64,000 bases of DNA from Paragordius varius (GCA_964247055.1 OZ176054.1:11904001-11968000), one strand, 5' to 3'; positions 1-14,788 are shown, numbered from the stretch's first letter. A program made the numbers and translations. The notes: generated from the sequence alone by a model not told the origin.

Positions 1-3000
1 CTCATCAAATTCCATCTATTGTAAAAGAAATAAATTTAGCCAAATAAACTTTTTTTAGTTTAATAAACACTTATTATTATAGTGATTAAATCTTTGTTAA
101 AGAACAATTTTTAGGCATCTAAATGTTTGATAAGTATTTATATTTATCATCTTAATTTTTAGATTTTTCTATTTATATGCCGAAAAAGCGTTGGTTTAAA
201 TAAATACCCCTTTGGGAGATTTAAATTTAATATATTAAACTAAAAATCAAATTTAAAAACTTTACATGCTTATTAATATGCGAAAATGTTAGTTTTCTTA
301 GAAGTTTGTGAAAGTGCTGAGCTGAGATTGAATAAAAAAAGGTTGAGAATGGATAAAATGTTTAAAATAGTTGGATTTTTTGGTTTTTTTTTTATCAAAA
401 ATCTTTGAAATTAAAAGCCTATAAATATAAAATTTACTAAAGATGGAAAAATTATAAACATCTAAATATCAATATTTTAAAAAGAGCATTTCAAAAATTC
501 ACAAAAAACTCTAAAATAAACCTTAACGAGTTCAAAAGGGAAGCGTTCATGAAATATTCGATTAATTCTGGCTCCACCAGTCAGTTCCATAGTGTTTATT
601 TCTTGACTTCCACTGCCGGAACCTTCGATGCTTTTATCAAAATCTGAGGCTATAACTTGCACCAATCTATATTACATATAATTTATTAAAAATCATTATT
701 TATTAAAATATAAATAATTTTATTGGATTCTTTTATTCAAGTTATTGATATAATAACGATTTATAATTAAGACTCTTTCAAAAAAACTATATAAAGAGCT
801 TTTAAAGTTGTTATTATGGTTAATCCTAAATAAAATAAAATATCAATGATATAATATTGGCTTATGTCTGCATAAAATTGCATTTTAGAAAACAATTAAG
901 TTTTAAAATTAAATATAAAATGTATATATTTCACTCTTTTAAATATCATTATACATAATGCTTAGGTTACCAATATATCCAATAGCGTTTTATTTCAAAT
1001 TTAATCTGATCACAAAAAATAAAAAATTTACACGTTAGAAAAAAGTACAATTTCGACAATACCTATTCTTACACCATACCCACTATAATTCAATCCATAT
1101 ATAATATTAACCTTGAAAAACACATAAAGAAAAGAATTTTTTATAAAACCTTTTTAAAAAACCCTTTTCAAATAACATACTGGAGCATGGCTTTAGTTTT
1201 GCGGGTGGGATCATCAGGTTTATAATTTTTGAATTCGGAAACATCCTTTTCCATACTCAACATTTGTTTTTGCAATTTATCTCTCAGGGCAGGTAACGTA
1301 TCTCGAATGTGATTAGTTAGCTGTTGATTCAAAGTGCGTTGCAAATACGGTGTACCACACTTATCAGCAATATGTCTTTATGCAAAAATAATAGTACAGT
1401 AGAGTATGGCATAAAAAAAGTTTGTCCATAATTAAGCATGCAAACTAGTGTAAAAACATAGGGGGCGGGGGAGGAATTGTTTAATTTTAACCATTTGTTG
1501 TTTATTATCACATACTACTGTAAAATGGATAGCTCTGAAATGACCACCCGATTGTGAAAAAATTCAAAGCTCATCCGAATAAAGAGAAAAATTGATATTT
1601 ACATTTTTTGAATTTAATATAAATTTAGTTTTTTAAATAAATAGTTAATTCTAAGATATTAATAAAAAAAATTCAATTTTTTGATTGTTTTTAGTGTATT
1701 TCAAGCGCTTTAAAATACTACCAAACAAGAAGAATGTGTGAAACAAACGTAACCTAAAACTCTATAACCCAGTATAATACAAGTTAATTTAATTTCGATT
1801 CGCTATTAAAAATGTATACATTTTAAGAGGGGCTACCATATTTTAAATATTATCATGAAAATTTAAAATAAAATTTAAATAGATTTGATCATGCGAACAT
1901 ATGTAGAAAGTTTAAATGTAAATAAAAAATATTATATTTATTAAATTGCCGCTAAAAAAGTTTTTTTTGATGGAATGTATTTTGTAAATTATTTCTTAAC
2001 ACAAAACCTTGACGACAGAATAAGTTGAGATTAGTAAAATATTTAGATAAAAAATTGATGAGAACAACTTTTTTTTGGAAAATAAATTAAAAATAATAAA
2101 TTACCGGTATGATGGATGACTCAAGAAAAATTTGCGTTCATTAGCTATGGCTGTTTGAATATCTTTTTTTCCTTCAATATCTTTTTGACTTCGATTCACG
2201 ACACCAATGTAACCTTTTTAGCAAATGATTATTAAAATAAATTTTTTATTAGTAAACTTTATGAATTAAGAAAAGAAAACTGTTTAAAAAATTTTAGCAT
2301 GAAAAAAACCTCGCCTAAGGGGTAAAAATCGATTTTCTAGTATATCTCTGGCATCAGTACCTTCGTCCATTAAATCAAGCTTGGTAAGAACTCCGATAGT
2401 TCTTAAACCTTAATAAGATGATTAATTAATTAATTCGAATTAAATTGTTTTAAGTTAATTTGAAAACTTTAGAGATCAATTTTAGTAATAGTTAATTCAT
2501 TAATTATTAAGAGCAGATTCTATATATATCCATAATGATTAACTCAAAACTCAAGCCCAAAAAATGTAGAAAAGCCAGTATATATAATATATATTTCATA
2601 TAGTTTTCTAAAAAAATATCATGGACATTTGATGACATTTTATGAAGTAAAATTTTTATACATCATTCTTTGAGATTTTTGTAACGTAATTACTTATTAA
2701 TGAACTACATTCCGGAGTTAGTTTAGTACGGGTAAAAAATAACATAATCAATATACTGCCAATAAAATGTTGTAACAAAATAAAAAACAAAAACCTATCA
2801 AAATACTTGTAGTAGGAGGTTTAAAACATTATTAAGAATTTATTATCCGATAATGTATTTGTTTAATTTATACCACGTAAAAAAACATATTAAAAATTAT
2901 ATAAATTATATTTTAAGGCGATAAGCAACCTTAAGGATATCTATGCATTATAACCGGTCAATTTTTTTATGATATTGAAAAAACATTAGTTCTTAAGTTT

Positions 3001-3020
3001 TAACATCTTTTTATTTGTTC

Positions 3021-3063
<43 letters not shown>

Positions 3064-4458
3064 ACCTGGAGCATCTTGTTATTACCCGTTTGTTTCAAAG
3101 TGTTTTATTCATCAATATTTTGAATAATTTCAAATTCGCAGAAAAAAAACATTTTTTAAATCTTTAAAATAATTTATTTTGAATAAATTTTAAACTTCTG
3201 TAAAAAAATAAACCTTGAGGATCAACTTCCTTTGCAATCTTGAGGGCATCCGAAGTAGCCAAATCAGAATTTGCCGGACTAACAGCTAAAACTAAGCAAT
3301 TTGGATTGGAAATGTATTCGAGAATCATCCCACGAATTTGATGTTCTATATCGGGTGGTTGATCACCCACAGGGACTTTAGTCATACCAGGTAAGTCGAT
3401 TAACGTTAAGTTCAACACTGTCAATAAAAATATGTGTAAAATAAAAATTTACAAATTTTATATCTAGTTTATGTAAAAGTGAGTTAGTTCACAATTGATT
3501 TAAAACTATGACTATTAAAATATTTAGAGAAATAAAAACGGTAAATAAATGTGTAATCTATCCGATATATTTTTTAATCTGGCTTTAAAATTGTAAATGG
3601 TTAGAATCTTAATTAAACAATTAAAAGTTTTCCAAACAAATTAATTATAATAATACAAGAAAGGAGTTTAGACTCAGTTATTTTATATATGCAAATGATA
3701 GATGAATACCCAGGAGGTTTACAGTGTTTTCAGACAAAACTTAATATTAATATTATGCTTATGTCATTCAGACTCTTAAATATTTTCCATGTCATAACAT
3801 AAAAAATTATTAACCTCTGGAAATAAAATTAATATTATTTGTAAATTTAAATTGCTTCATAAAGAAAGCGTACCGTGAGGTGAATAAATTCGCAAATTTA
3901 TGGGGAGATTTGAAACACCTTTCCGTTGTCCAGTTATTCGCTCTGTGTCACGTTCAATCTCATCTCGAATTTGGTCAAAATCAACAAATTTCTGATTTTT
4001 CAAATGCAAAAACTCCCCATATTCTATAAAACATATTATATCGATTGGTAAAATTAAAAAAATATTTTAAAAAAATAAAGGATTATTCTTAAAGTTTCAT
4101 ACCCATGGTTGAATTTATGAGTTGAAGAACAAGCGGTCTGCGCGTAACAATACCCGAACCTCGCGGTAAAAAATCTCTGTTGAGTAGAAAAAAGCGATAT
4201 CAATTATTTTTTACTAAAATTTATTATTTAATCAATAAATGCAAACATTAATTACTATGATATAAAAATTATGTATAATATTGGAGTAAACCTGCCAACA
4301 AAATTTTCCAGAACGCTACTTTTGCCAGCACTTTGACCCCCTACCACAGCAATCTGTGGTAAATCTAATGTGAGTGGAAAACCGAGTTGGGCAAAGACAT
4401 CTTGCAATCGATTAACGATTGGGATCAATTGTTCCATACCAGAATTATATGCAGCCAT
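1..4458 (-). CDS. DNM: Dynamin (classical, DNM/shibire type), 3' end outside window
   Basis: Large GTPase that constricts and cuts the necks of endocytic vesicles. Nine exons read from 4458 down: 4292-4458, 4103-4176, 3874-4023, 3214-3417, 2310-2408, 2105-2213, 1181-1375, 522-666 and 1-15 (partial), all with GT/AG ends and matching phases, 386 codons in all. Start [20 protein letters not shown] matches the dynamin N-terminus. The P-loop GGQSAGKSS, the DLPG motif, TKLD and the [23 protein letters not shown] stalk region (here [16 protein letters not shown]) are all present. The last exon begins MEFDE, as in human dynamin after FELVK. The rest of the stalk, the PH domain and any proline-rich tail lie beyond base 1. 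Introns are 79-805 nt with no micro-introns. Family assignment is essentially certain; which vertebrate paralogue it corresponds to is not meaningful here. Confidence 0.96.
3023..3058. repeat. (TA)n microsatellite in a dynamin intron
   Basis: Pure TA run of about 36 bases in the intron between the exons at 3214-3417 and 2310-2408. No transposon end is recognisable beside it, unlike several other (TA)n tracts in the window. Confidence 0.9.
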
Positions 4459-5429
4459 GTTTGTTAAAGCAATTTAGTATAATCGGAATAAAATAAAATA
4501 TAGATTAGTCTTAAGAATAAGCCTGTGTCGTGTATAAAAACCACAGCTGTATTCCACAATTAACAGTGCGTATGGAATATGAATGTAGATGAATATAAAT
4601 ATAGGGTGCGCTAATTTTATATGCCTTATGTCATAAATTAGGGCATCTTTTGAATTATTATCTAAATATATAAATTATGTGGCATTATTATAAAGTAATA
4701 TTGTTTATTCGAGATATTATGTAATATATTTTTTATTAGTTTTTTGTACAGTCAAAATAGATATCTCACAAATCAGATTTCAATTTATAATATCAATTAT
4801 TTCACCTCCAGGAACTTAAGCTTTTAGCGATTTTAATAAAATAATATGTTCACAATTTATGATATTGGGTGAAATTAAAAAAACACTTTCTAAGCCTAAC
4901 ACCTTTTCCAACTAGGGTAACTGGCAACCCCGTGCCATAAATTGATTTATTCAAAAACTACCAAAGCGAGCTTAAAATAATTTAAAATTTATCGTTATTT
5001 TAGAAAAAAGTTCTATTTTTAACCTATTTTACTTCTTGAAATGAAATATTTGTCATGAACATATCTTCAAATTTAGCCAAATACCGTATGTTACGCTTAC
5101 GTTGACAGGTCAGTCTAACAAAGTTGCATACAATTGTTATTGATAAATAGAATAGTCTTAAATAGGTTATTTAATGTTAGGCCACTAATTTGTCTAATTT
5201 CGCTTGAAAGTGCAACTTTCATTTTTACAAAGCATTTGTATAGATAGGATACTGCCTAGGGATACTCCTTTTAAATGCATTAACACTTCGATTTAAATTG
5301 GGGGATTTAAATACCGACTAAATTTAAATTAATATTTTCAAAAAAATACTGAAGGAAACGGTCCCAATTTAAACTTATGCTTCTATCCTGATAAAAATTA
5401 TATAAATATGCCAAAATATCTTGATAAAA

Positions 5430-5510
5430 TTTTGTTTTGAAAAAAAAGTTCCATCTCAAACTACTTCGACGCCATTTTATTTTACAAAATTTTTGCAAAA
5501 TATCGTCTTT
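5430..5510 (-). repeat. Fragment of the GGGGTAGTTTTATA repeat family
   Basis: Carries, in reverse orientation, the internal segment (CATCTCAAAC followed by a CGMCGCCATTTT-like stretch) also present in the larger copies at 34315-34765 and 59110-59600. The ends are not recognisable here. Confidence 0.4.
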
Positions 5511-6549
5511 ATTTAATTATAAGAATAAGACTAAAGCTTTTTTATATAATTTACATCTAACATTCATAGAAATAGAAAAAGCGGTTTATTTTGTATTATT
5601 TTTAATTTTACAATTTGACATATGTCACGTTGACGAAATTTTTACCTTTCTGTTTTAGCTTAAAATAAGTAATATTAAGTATTTTTGAATAAAATTTTTT
5701 ATATATTTCGGTTTATTAATGTTATATAAGTGCAAAATTTTGCCATGGTTTCGAATACTTCCATACTTTTTGAAGTATTTGATTTTAAACAGGCCTGGGG
5801 TATCGAACTACCCCAATTTGAATCAAAGATCTAAAATGAGTGTGTTGTATCCAAGTGTTAAAATCGTTGGTAACCCTACGCTCAAGTGCCATTTTGATTC
5901 TGGTAGAGGTATTTAATTGGATGTGTGTAAGAATAGACTTTTAAGGCCTTCCAAAGTTTGTTATATCCTTATCAAGGGCCTTTTCGAAGACTTAGCAAAT
6001 ATATACTTTGTTTTAAAATTTGCCATTTTCTAATACCTTAACCCCTATGATGTTGGCAACTCAATTTGCGACTCCTTTTTTTCTAAAACATCCGTGTTTT
6101 ATTGAAGGGTTGAGTTTTGCTATTTTGGTTTTGTTGTATAGTTTTTACAATATTATTCTGAAGTGTGACATTAAGCAATAGTCGGTACTTTTTATATTAT
6201 GATTCGCTTTTTCAAATTGTAAAAAGAAAAATTTTTCAACATGGCTTTATCGTTTTCGTTCTCAAGACCCTTTCGACCCTTAATAACATATTCGGCTTTG
6301 TGCGGTCTTGATCTATTACAACTTTTTTAGCGCTTAGAGGATGTCGTATAGCTTCCATTTTAGAATATCTTTTTTGCTTGCAAGGACTTTGTTATTATTT
6401 TTTAATGAGGAAAATAAAACTACCTTCTTAGGTGCTGCCATACAACCAAAGATACGCACCAAAGAGTATTTTATGGCTGCCTAAAACTCGTTAAAATCTG
6501 TAAAGCCATTCATTTTTTTTATTAAAATTAAAATCATCTTCCCTTCCAC

Positions 6550-6790
6550 CTACAGATGTGAATCATGGACTATAAAAGCTAAAAATTATCGATTCATTTA
6601 AACTATGGTGCTGGAACAAGATACTCATTAATAAATGGATTGATAAGATTAACAATAACCATATTTCAAATAGGATTGAAACTCACATTACTAAACAAAT
6701 TCAAGGGATAAATTATGTACTTCAATCATATAGCCTGGCACAAATTCTCAAATGTTAGCAATAATGCACAGAAAACGTGCCCAGAAGGCC
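6550..6790 (+). mobile_element. LINE (non-LTR retrotransposon) 3' remnant
   Basis: Two adjacent frames translate to CESWTIKAKNYRFI and then WCWNKILINKWIDKI followed by NRIETHITKQIQG. This is the typical tail of a non-LTR reverse transcriptase ORF (CESWT ... MWCWRRML.ISWTDKV.NEEVLRR). A frame change of one base separates the two blocks and stops follow, so it is a decayed fragment. No 5' part, endonuclease or poly-A tail is visible nearby. The clade is not resolved. Confidence 0.6.
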
Positions 6791-7707
6791 TGAGTACTGA
6801 TTGATAAAAAATATCATAAATATATATGCAACGCAAAATTTTAAGAACTCTAACAAATGGGAAACCTTGATAAGAAGTATTGTTCGAATAGTGGAAAGGT
6901 AAACTAGACTTAAATCGGTGAATTAAGATAAGAGGTGCCTGATATAAATGGCTTCACAGGCCGAATTTTTTAAAAAATTTGGCTTTGGAGAATATATGGG
7001 CATTGATAAATATTTTATTAGATTTCGAAAAATTGAAAAAAATTATTTCTTAACTAATTTTTGATTCGCTTCCAAAATGTGGAAAGACTCATTCAGAAAT
7101 GTTTAAAAATCAAAAGGTTTTGATAAAAGCATAATTTGCCAATCTAGAACTTAGTGTTTTAGTAATTTTCAAATTTTCCGCGGACTGCACCCGTGATTCA
7201 AAGGGTATATAATAGTGTTTGTATTTGAAGCCATTAAATTAATTTTAAACATCACTATTTAGCTTAATTTATTTCCTTTTGTAAGGGATTTATGCATAAA
7301 ATTTCATACAATAATTACATTTTTTCGATTTAAAATATTTAAATTTAAGCAATGACTTCTATATTTTAACCACCTACAATAATTTAAAGACCCGCGTGGG
7401 CCTAAAATTTGAATAAATAATAAATGAACTAAATAAAGACGCCTTAAATCAAGGATAATCCGTCATTAAAATAATCAATACCAAGATTTATAGATATATA
7501 TTAAAGTTCTCATTAATAATCCCTGTATTAGCTTCCAATCACCGTGAATTAACTCTTTTAATTTATATAAGTTACATTGATATAATAAGGGTAAGTAAGC
7601 CTTTTAAATTTATTAAATATATTCTTAATTTGCCAAATATATTTATATCATAACTTAAACCAACCCCTTTTTGAAATTAATCGCATATTAGCTTATATTG
7701 AATTATA

Positions 7708-10700
7708 ATGCAAACTGTAACAAATCTATCATCGTTTCAGGATGTGCCTTCTGTGACTTTGGTATCAAATCCATATATAAAATTTGTAAATTTGGCACAA
7801 GCCGATTTTTTGATTGGAACCCTGTTCGATACAAACAATGTGTTAACGGATGAAGCAATGTTTTCCAAACCCGATGAATGTAAAACAAATATGGGAGCTT
7901 TGTTATTTCAAACCTACATGTTAATTTACGCAACTCATGAGTATTTTATGAATCGAAATCTTAATAGTTATAATAATGATAAGTGGAAAAATACTAAATC
8001 ATATAACTATGATAATCTCGATATTTTGTCTAACACCTCTGCACTTAATCATGCCAAGAAGAGTAAAAATGAAAATCATATAAAAATTGGATTGCTGATT
8101 GGGAACACGTGTGGTGATGTGACACTAGCTACGGTTTATTAAATACTACATAACAATTATTATAATAAATATTTTTTTTTAATATTTTTGAAGATTAATA
8201 AGCAGGGTTTCGAACCCGAAACGGTTCTTGAGATTTCAAAGGAACCGGTTTTGTCGGGCTGGAACCAACCCGGTTTTAGTTCCACTCGTTCAACAACCCG
8301 ATTCTGGTTCTGTTATTTTAAATTTTTAGTTCCCAATCCGTTCCGGTTTTAACCTCTCAGAAACCAGTTCGGTTTCGGTTCGATCTTTAAAATAAGTGGT
8401 TCCCATATGTTTTATTTTAAAAAATCTCTTTAATTATTATTTAATATTAATTGTAATATAACGTTTTTTTTAGTTTCCCATCAAAATTAAATGACCATCA
8501 TAATTTTAAATTTGGAGTTTAAATATTAATTTTAAAAAGAATTGATCATATAATAACATTTGCGGTACATATTACGGCTTACAACTTAGAACAAACTTTT
8601 TCGCTCTAATTTTTTCACTGAAGTAGTTATTGCTGGTACAATCAATTATTAAAATCAAATATAGATTGCCTTCATAGATGTCATCGTTAATCCAAATATA
8701 TTTATTGCCTACTTTTGTACTTATGCATTTGGCTATATAATAATTCCAATAAATTATATTTTGATTTACAATTGTGGATATTTCGTGAAAATTATAAGGC
8801 AGGAACCCAAATGGAACCAAATGTATAGAACCGGTTCTGGAACCGTTAAAGTTTTGAGGACCAAATCGGTTTCGGTCATAATTTTAGGATCCACCCCGGT
8901 TGCATTTTCAAATTCTTAGGAACTATCGCGGATATGATTCCACTTTTTTCGAACCGGTTCGAAGCCCTGATAAAAAGTCCATAAAGGCGTGCAAATATAC
9001 ACATTGCATTATCACCTATATAGGTATCCCCCATTCTATTTAAATAGGTAAAATTTAGTTCTTTACAAAAAAAATATAATGATCAAAAGAAAATGCCTTA
9101 AATCAAATATGGCTTCTCTTTTCAAAATCCCTTACTTATATTACCACTTTTAGTTTTACTAACTAAGTCAATTGATTTGTCTATCATCTTGACAAGGACA
9201 CAATTATAAACATATAATTTATAATATTAAATTACTGATACATAATTTAAATTAATTATAAAACATTTAGTGTGACAAGCGTTAAATAAAATAATTTTGC
9301 TTTATAAAATGGCTTAAAAGCTAAAAATTGAAATCGGTACTAATACTAATCCAGAACCTCTTACTGCTGATTATAAAGATGATCTAACAACCGGTCCAGT
9401 TTCGATTTCTTTTATTATAAAATCCCAGTTTAAAATAGGACAATTTTAATAACCACAACTGGGAAACACAATTCAGAAATGACAGCCACAGTAGTATTCA
9501 AATAGGCACATAAGCGAAATATATGCATAAAACCAAATGCGCAAAACAGATTGTTTAATTTATTTACTTTTATTTATATGGCTTGTTTGAAAATTTATTT
9601 TACTTAATACAAATGTTAGCTCAAATTGTTTTTACAATATATTTAAGTGTCAAATTAATATTTTTAAATATTTTATATCTGTAGAAAATGACGTTAAAAA
9701 TGGTACGACTCTCTCAAACATACAACAAACCATTGTTGGGTATAATTGGACCGATTCATAGCGATGAATTGTTTTATGTGGCTCATTTATCCTCCTTTTA
9801 CCATTTCCCTGTGATATCACCAACTGCTACACTTTTCTTTGGGGGTGATCATCCAAAAGCGTAAAATATTTTTTATTTAAGAAACACCTTTAATTTTTTA
9901 CAAACTACTTTACATAAAGAATGATTCGTCAAGCAAGAATTTATAAATTAATCTCTCAAATATATTCTTAAAATTTCTAAAAAATAATTTTTTCGACCTG
10001 CAAGCTAATTTTTTCCCAGGACAACTAAAAAATACTTTTGCTCCAATATATAGATAAATATTTAAATTATTTTCTAATTATGGTAACAGTAGGTTAACGA
10101 CAAAGTCATGACTAGTAGGCATGGCTTTAATTGGCCTAATATTTTGAAAATCTTACCCAGCAGCCGGTGTGCCCTCGGTGGTGTTTGACACTAGTTTGTA
10201 AACTCGTGTATCATAATTTTAAAAATTTAGTCAAAAGTTAAAACATTAGTGGATCCTATTTTTAAAATCTGTGTCGTCATAGGATCAACCCTAGTGTTCA
10301 TATAAGATGCATGGTAATATAAATATTAATAGCGTTAGAGTGAAATATATTTTCTTCTGTAGTACGAGCCATAGTTTTAACATAACCGAAAATCGTCAAC
10401 CAAATATTATTAACATACAACTTTTATATTATATCTATCAACAGGTACCAACAAACATTTTTACTCTCACCGTATCAAACGGCATACATAAATACCGTTA
10501 TAGCCATTATAACCAAATTTGGGTGGAATGAAATTAACGTTATATATAGTGATGATAACTTTTACAAAACCTTCATGTTTGCCCTTACGAAAAAATTGGA
10601 TAAAATGGATACTTGTATTGTAAAATCTGTGGCAGTCCCATTATTACCCATCAGTATGATAAGTAATTCAATTGTTCAAAGGATAACTAATGATTTAATT

Positions 10701-13700
10701 GCAATATTAAACAATGCCAGTGAGATTAAAGTAACTGTCATGTTACTCAAAAGATTCCAATATGTATGGATCTTGAAATTATTTAAAAATCTCCTAGGTA
10801 ATTCCAACACTGTAACAAATTTGATCTTCATCGCGCCTGATACGTGGTTAGGGGAAAGGATGTTGCGTAAAAATAATTTGACCCAATTGGCCCTTGGAAC
10901 AATTATTGTAGATCACGAAAGAACAGAACTACATGCGACTGTGAAATCAACGTTGAAATTCATAAATAAAACTATTCGAAGTGGTTTTTATCCCTCACAC
11001 TTTGCAATGTTCCTTAATTATGATTTAGTTGAAAATGTTTCTTCAGGTGGTACGTACGCCAAAACAAATTTAAATCCAAATTATATGGGAGATATTATAA
11101 CAAAATTAAGAATGATGCAAAAGCTAGGCGAAATTCCTAGAGAGCTGGATGATTTTTTCATTCCGCAATCGACTTTGATAGCAAAATCGATGGTAATTTT
11201 CTTAAACGCCACAACCAATACACTATCATACCAATGCCCTTCTTCATATGGTAAAAACTATGTTGAATGCTTGACACAAGCTATAAAAAATGGACTTTTT
11301 TTCCAAGCCTTACGACATCTAAAATCAATGGGTATAATGAGCAATGGCCCGATTTTTAATAATCGCAATATATTAGCAACAAATAATCGATTAAACATAT
11401 TTGATTTCCAATTAAATACGAACGATAACCAATCCACAACATATAAAAGTTTCAATGTTGGACAATTTAATATTGAGACTGGTTTATTTTTTAGCTCAAA
11501 CAAAAGTTCACCCTTGATTTATTACAGTGAGAGCCTTTCAGAAAATACTATTCGACAAAGAATATATACTTTTCCTGCCGAAAGGGAAAATGGTATTAAA
11601 TATTCTATACCATCATCGTCTTGTGGAATACCATGTCCTACTAACAAGTAATACTTTGTGCTTAATACATTTTCCGAATTTACTTTAAATTGTAAAATTT
11701 TATTATTTAACGGGATAGAAAGCCTAAGGCAGGATGCATATTTATAAATTTTGAACCGTGGTGAATTAAGTTAACGCTACAGGCATATTAAAGCTGGACA
11801 TTTTACTTAATAATAAAATATTACTCTAATTTCTAAAATAAAAACAATGTTAAAAAGGTCCATATTATAATCCCAACTTTTGTTCAATGATCATCCAATA
11901 TTTGATGAATATTTTAGTTGTATTAACGTTTTGCATTTTAGCTTAGTAGAGTAAGGGTGTCCAACATATGGCTTTCTGAAATGATTCTGCGACCCGCCAA
12001 AAAATTTTATGATTATGTTATTTACAAGTTTTGAATTAGTTTATCCAAATTTTGGCGATGAACTAGTAAAAATTGTTAAAATATAGTAATTATATGTTTT
12101 TGAACATATTTACAGTCTTATGTTTGGAATCTGATAAAATATTAATTAATTTCCATATATTTTTCATATGCTGCCCGTCAAACTTTTCGAGCGAAAAAAT
12201 GCGGCTGGCGAAGCCGTTTGTGTTGGGCACCCCTGGCTTAGAGTATGCCAAATTTATGGCTCAATATTTTTTGGGGAAAAAACCATCATATATATGGATT
12301 TAATACATGCATTTTAAAAAATAAATGACTTGAAGCTGGTATGTGTGGTAACCAACTAATGCCTATACATTAACTGTGTGAATGAGCCAAAGATCGTTCA
12401 CATGGTTTGCAAAAATACATCCTAGATATTTTTCGTAAATTAAATAATAAAAATTTTTACATTCTCTCAGTTAAGTAATTTATTTTTTTGACGCTTTTAT
12501 ACCAATTAAATACTTGTCTAATCAAATAAAATATCTTAAAAAATTAAAATATTTCATCCATATAATAATAGACGATTCAAGTCATACAAACGTCCAACTG
12601 GGTTAAAGTGTTGTTGGATATGCTCCTACTGCAATTCCTTCAAATACATTCTTCAGGATTGGAATGTGACTGACCCCTGTAAATCATGTCCACCCTTCGA
12701 GATTGCGACCAGAAATCAAACGAAATGTACACCAATAACTAAGATAAAAAGTCTGTACACGGATAATTTTATCTGGGCGATTATGATAAAAACGGTTTCG
12801 GGCATTGGATTTTTACTTGTCATATTATTTTGTCTTATCTATGCCATATGGTCGGACAACTTGGCGTTTAGGTATTTTTTAAAAAATAATTTTTCTGAAA
12901 AGAAAGGTTTTTCTCATTTAACTGATTTAGGAAATAAAGCACTAATTTGGAATATTATATGATATGTTATCATTTTCTTTTTTAACCCCTAATTTTATTA
13001 AAATTAAATCCGTTATATATTTTTTTTCGATATTAATGATTAACACGGTATACAGCCTGTACTTCCAGCAAGAGTTATACAAATGATTAAGTTTTTTTAA
13101 CAGTGTTGCATTAAAATCAACTTTTATTTTATTTCTTAGCTCTGAACTCAGGCATGTGTTTAACCTTTATCTAATGTCAATTTTCATGGGAATATTATCT
13201 GCTTATTGGGTGACTGTTGGAGTCTCCCTGATAGATTGCTTTGTTAGTGTGGCCTCCTATCAATTCTCAGTTAATGTGCTCCTCGCTTGCATATGCACTA
13301 AATTGAAGTGCATTAACAAACGCATTTTGGGCAAACGATTGAGTCATAAAAACTATAGATTTCGACACTTTTACATCTATCTCCAATTTTTTACCATCCT
13401 CGTCACCATAGTAAGTTATGATTATTTACTTTAATTATAAAGATTTATAATTATTCTAAACATGGCTATTAAAAATGAACGAAAATTTTTCAGGTAGGTA
13501 TCGCCATATAACAAAAATAAATGAAAAAAAAACAACTGGGTTAAACAGGTGATATTTTGGCCATAAAATTTTGAAATTAGTATCATGGAACATTTTGTGT
13601 AAGAAAATTAAAGATTCAAGATCTATATATATATGATATGCCAAAGGCGATTCTATCATATCTAATAAATCTTATAGCTTCTATTTTGAAGTTATTTTTT

Positions 13701-14284
13701 TTACTTAGCTCCTACATTAAAAAGCATGACTTGAATTAGGCTTATAGTTGATAGGTGAGGATTATTTATATTAGTTTTTATGTTAATCATTACCTTGATA
13801 AATTATTAAATTTAGATTCCCAAGGTATGCATGAAACTCTTTCGGTTTAAAATATCAAATTTTGCAATACATTTAACTGGAATAATAGATTATATCCATA
13901 TATGTTCTTGATTGTTCGTCATTTACTTAATTTAACGCTCTATTTATTCTATTTATTAGGTGTACGGCCAAAATATTGCGAATAAATTTTTAATACATTT
14001 TTTTGGAATAGTTTTTAAAAATTTAGGATTTCCCTTATATAAGGGTCGGTAACCCGTAGCCCGTTCTCTTTTTAAGCGAGCCCTTGAGGCATCAATAGTT
14101 GTTTTTGTAAATCAATGTGTCAGAAATATTACCTAGTAAAAATATATCAAAATACTATTAGTTAATTTGCGGTCTATATTTTAAAAATGATCCGCCGAAA
14201 TAGTTATTGACTTCTGCCTTTAATAAAAGCCCATGATTCAATCTATAAAATTTTAATCCGAACTTAACTTGACTCCATTAGAAA

Positions 14285-14355
<71 letters not shown>

Positions 14356-14788
14356 ATGATTTATTTAATAGCTATCAGTTACAATAGCAGCGTTTGCGCT
14401 AGACCCCTCTGGGCTTATGGAAAAAACGGAACATATAGATAACAAATTGTACGTAAACTCGTATATACTAAAGTATTGTCACATGTATCCAAGTAGCTTA
14501 GAATGTTACATTTTAATCATAATTTTACAATTTTCCTTAATCATATATTGTTTGTATCAAACATCACTGCTTTATAAACTTTCTGCTGGGATCTCCCGCG
14601 ATTTTTTTCATTATAATCTGATATGCATGTTCACTGTAATAGGTATATTTCTTTCCATTTACATATATTTTGCTGTAGAGTTTTTGGTAAATATATACAT
14701 TTTTACAACCCTTAATTTGTTGGTTATAATGTGCAACTTTATGACACTTGCATATTTTAAATTAAAATACGTGTACTTTATGCGATAA
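7708..14788 (+). CDS. Metabotropic glutamate receptor-like class C GPCR
   Basis: Plasma-membrane receptor with a bilobed ligand-binding domain, cysteine-rich linker and 7TM domain. Exons: 7708 (or 7741)-8133, 9685-9860, 10445-11647, 12572-12871, 13140-13410, 14372-14788; phases agree and give about 930 aa. The ligand domain shows TCGDVTLAT (family TCSRDT), GIIGPIHSDELFYVAHL and FGWNEINVIYSDDNFY. The linker has the expected nine cysteines around KCCWICSYC and DPCKSC. TM1 is at about 12775-12855, TM2-TM4 in the next exon and the start of the last, TM5-TM7 in the last exon; the C-tail is only a few residues. By alignment from memory with mGluR1, S165, T188 and D318 are kept, while D208 is Q and Y236 is F. 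No signal peptide is visible, so the true start is uncertain; an upstream exon is likely. Closely related to mGluRs but strongly diverged. Confidence 0.88.
8203..8969. mobile_element. Non-autonomous hAT-type element in mGluR intron 1
   Basis: Starts CAGGGTTTCGAACC and ends GGTTCGAAGCCCTG (inverted ends match at about 13 of 14 positions). Flanks TTAATAAG and ATAAAAAG look like a decayed 8-bp target duplication (6 of 8), as expected for hAT. The subterminal parts on both sides are full of GAACCGGTTC and AACCGG motifs. No transposase ORF lies inside its 767 bp. Confidence 0.82.
11949..12235. mobile_element. Miniature hAT-type element in an mGluR intron
   Basis: The right end reads GTTGGGCACCCCTG and the left end contains AGGGTGTCCAAC, an imperfect inverted pair close to the CAGGGGTGGCCA terminus of the full hAT element at 35193-37926. 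Flanks GCTTAGTA (11941-11948) and GCTTAGAG (12236-12243) match at 6 of 8. The 287-bp length and lack of ORF indicate a deletion derivative. Confidence 0.7.
14287..14350. repeat. (TA)n microsatellite next to the last mGluR exon
   Basis: About 64 bases of pure TA, ending 21 bp upstream of the exon that starts at 14372. It occupies the region expected for the branch point and pyrimidine tract; length variation here could affect splicing, which is inference. Confidence 0.92.

Larger units (their letters stand above)
4459..7707. other. Intergenic region between divergent dynamin and mGluR-like genes
   Basis: About 3.2 kb with no gene I can support. It should hold the dynamin promoter at its left end and the receptor's promoter, and possibly its signal-peptide exon, at its right end. 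It contains a fragment of the GGGGTAGTTTTATA repeat family near 5430-5510 and a decayed LINE 3' fragment at about 6550-6790. Short ORFs at 5437-5916 resemble nothing I know. Confidence 0.6.
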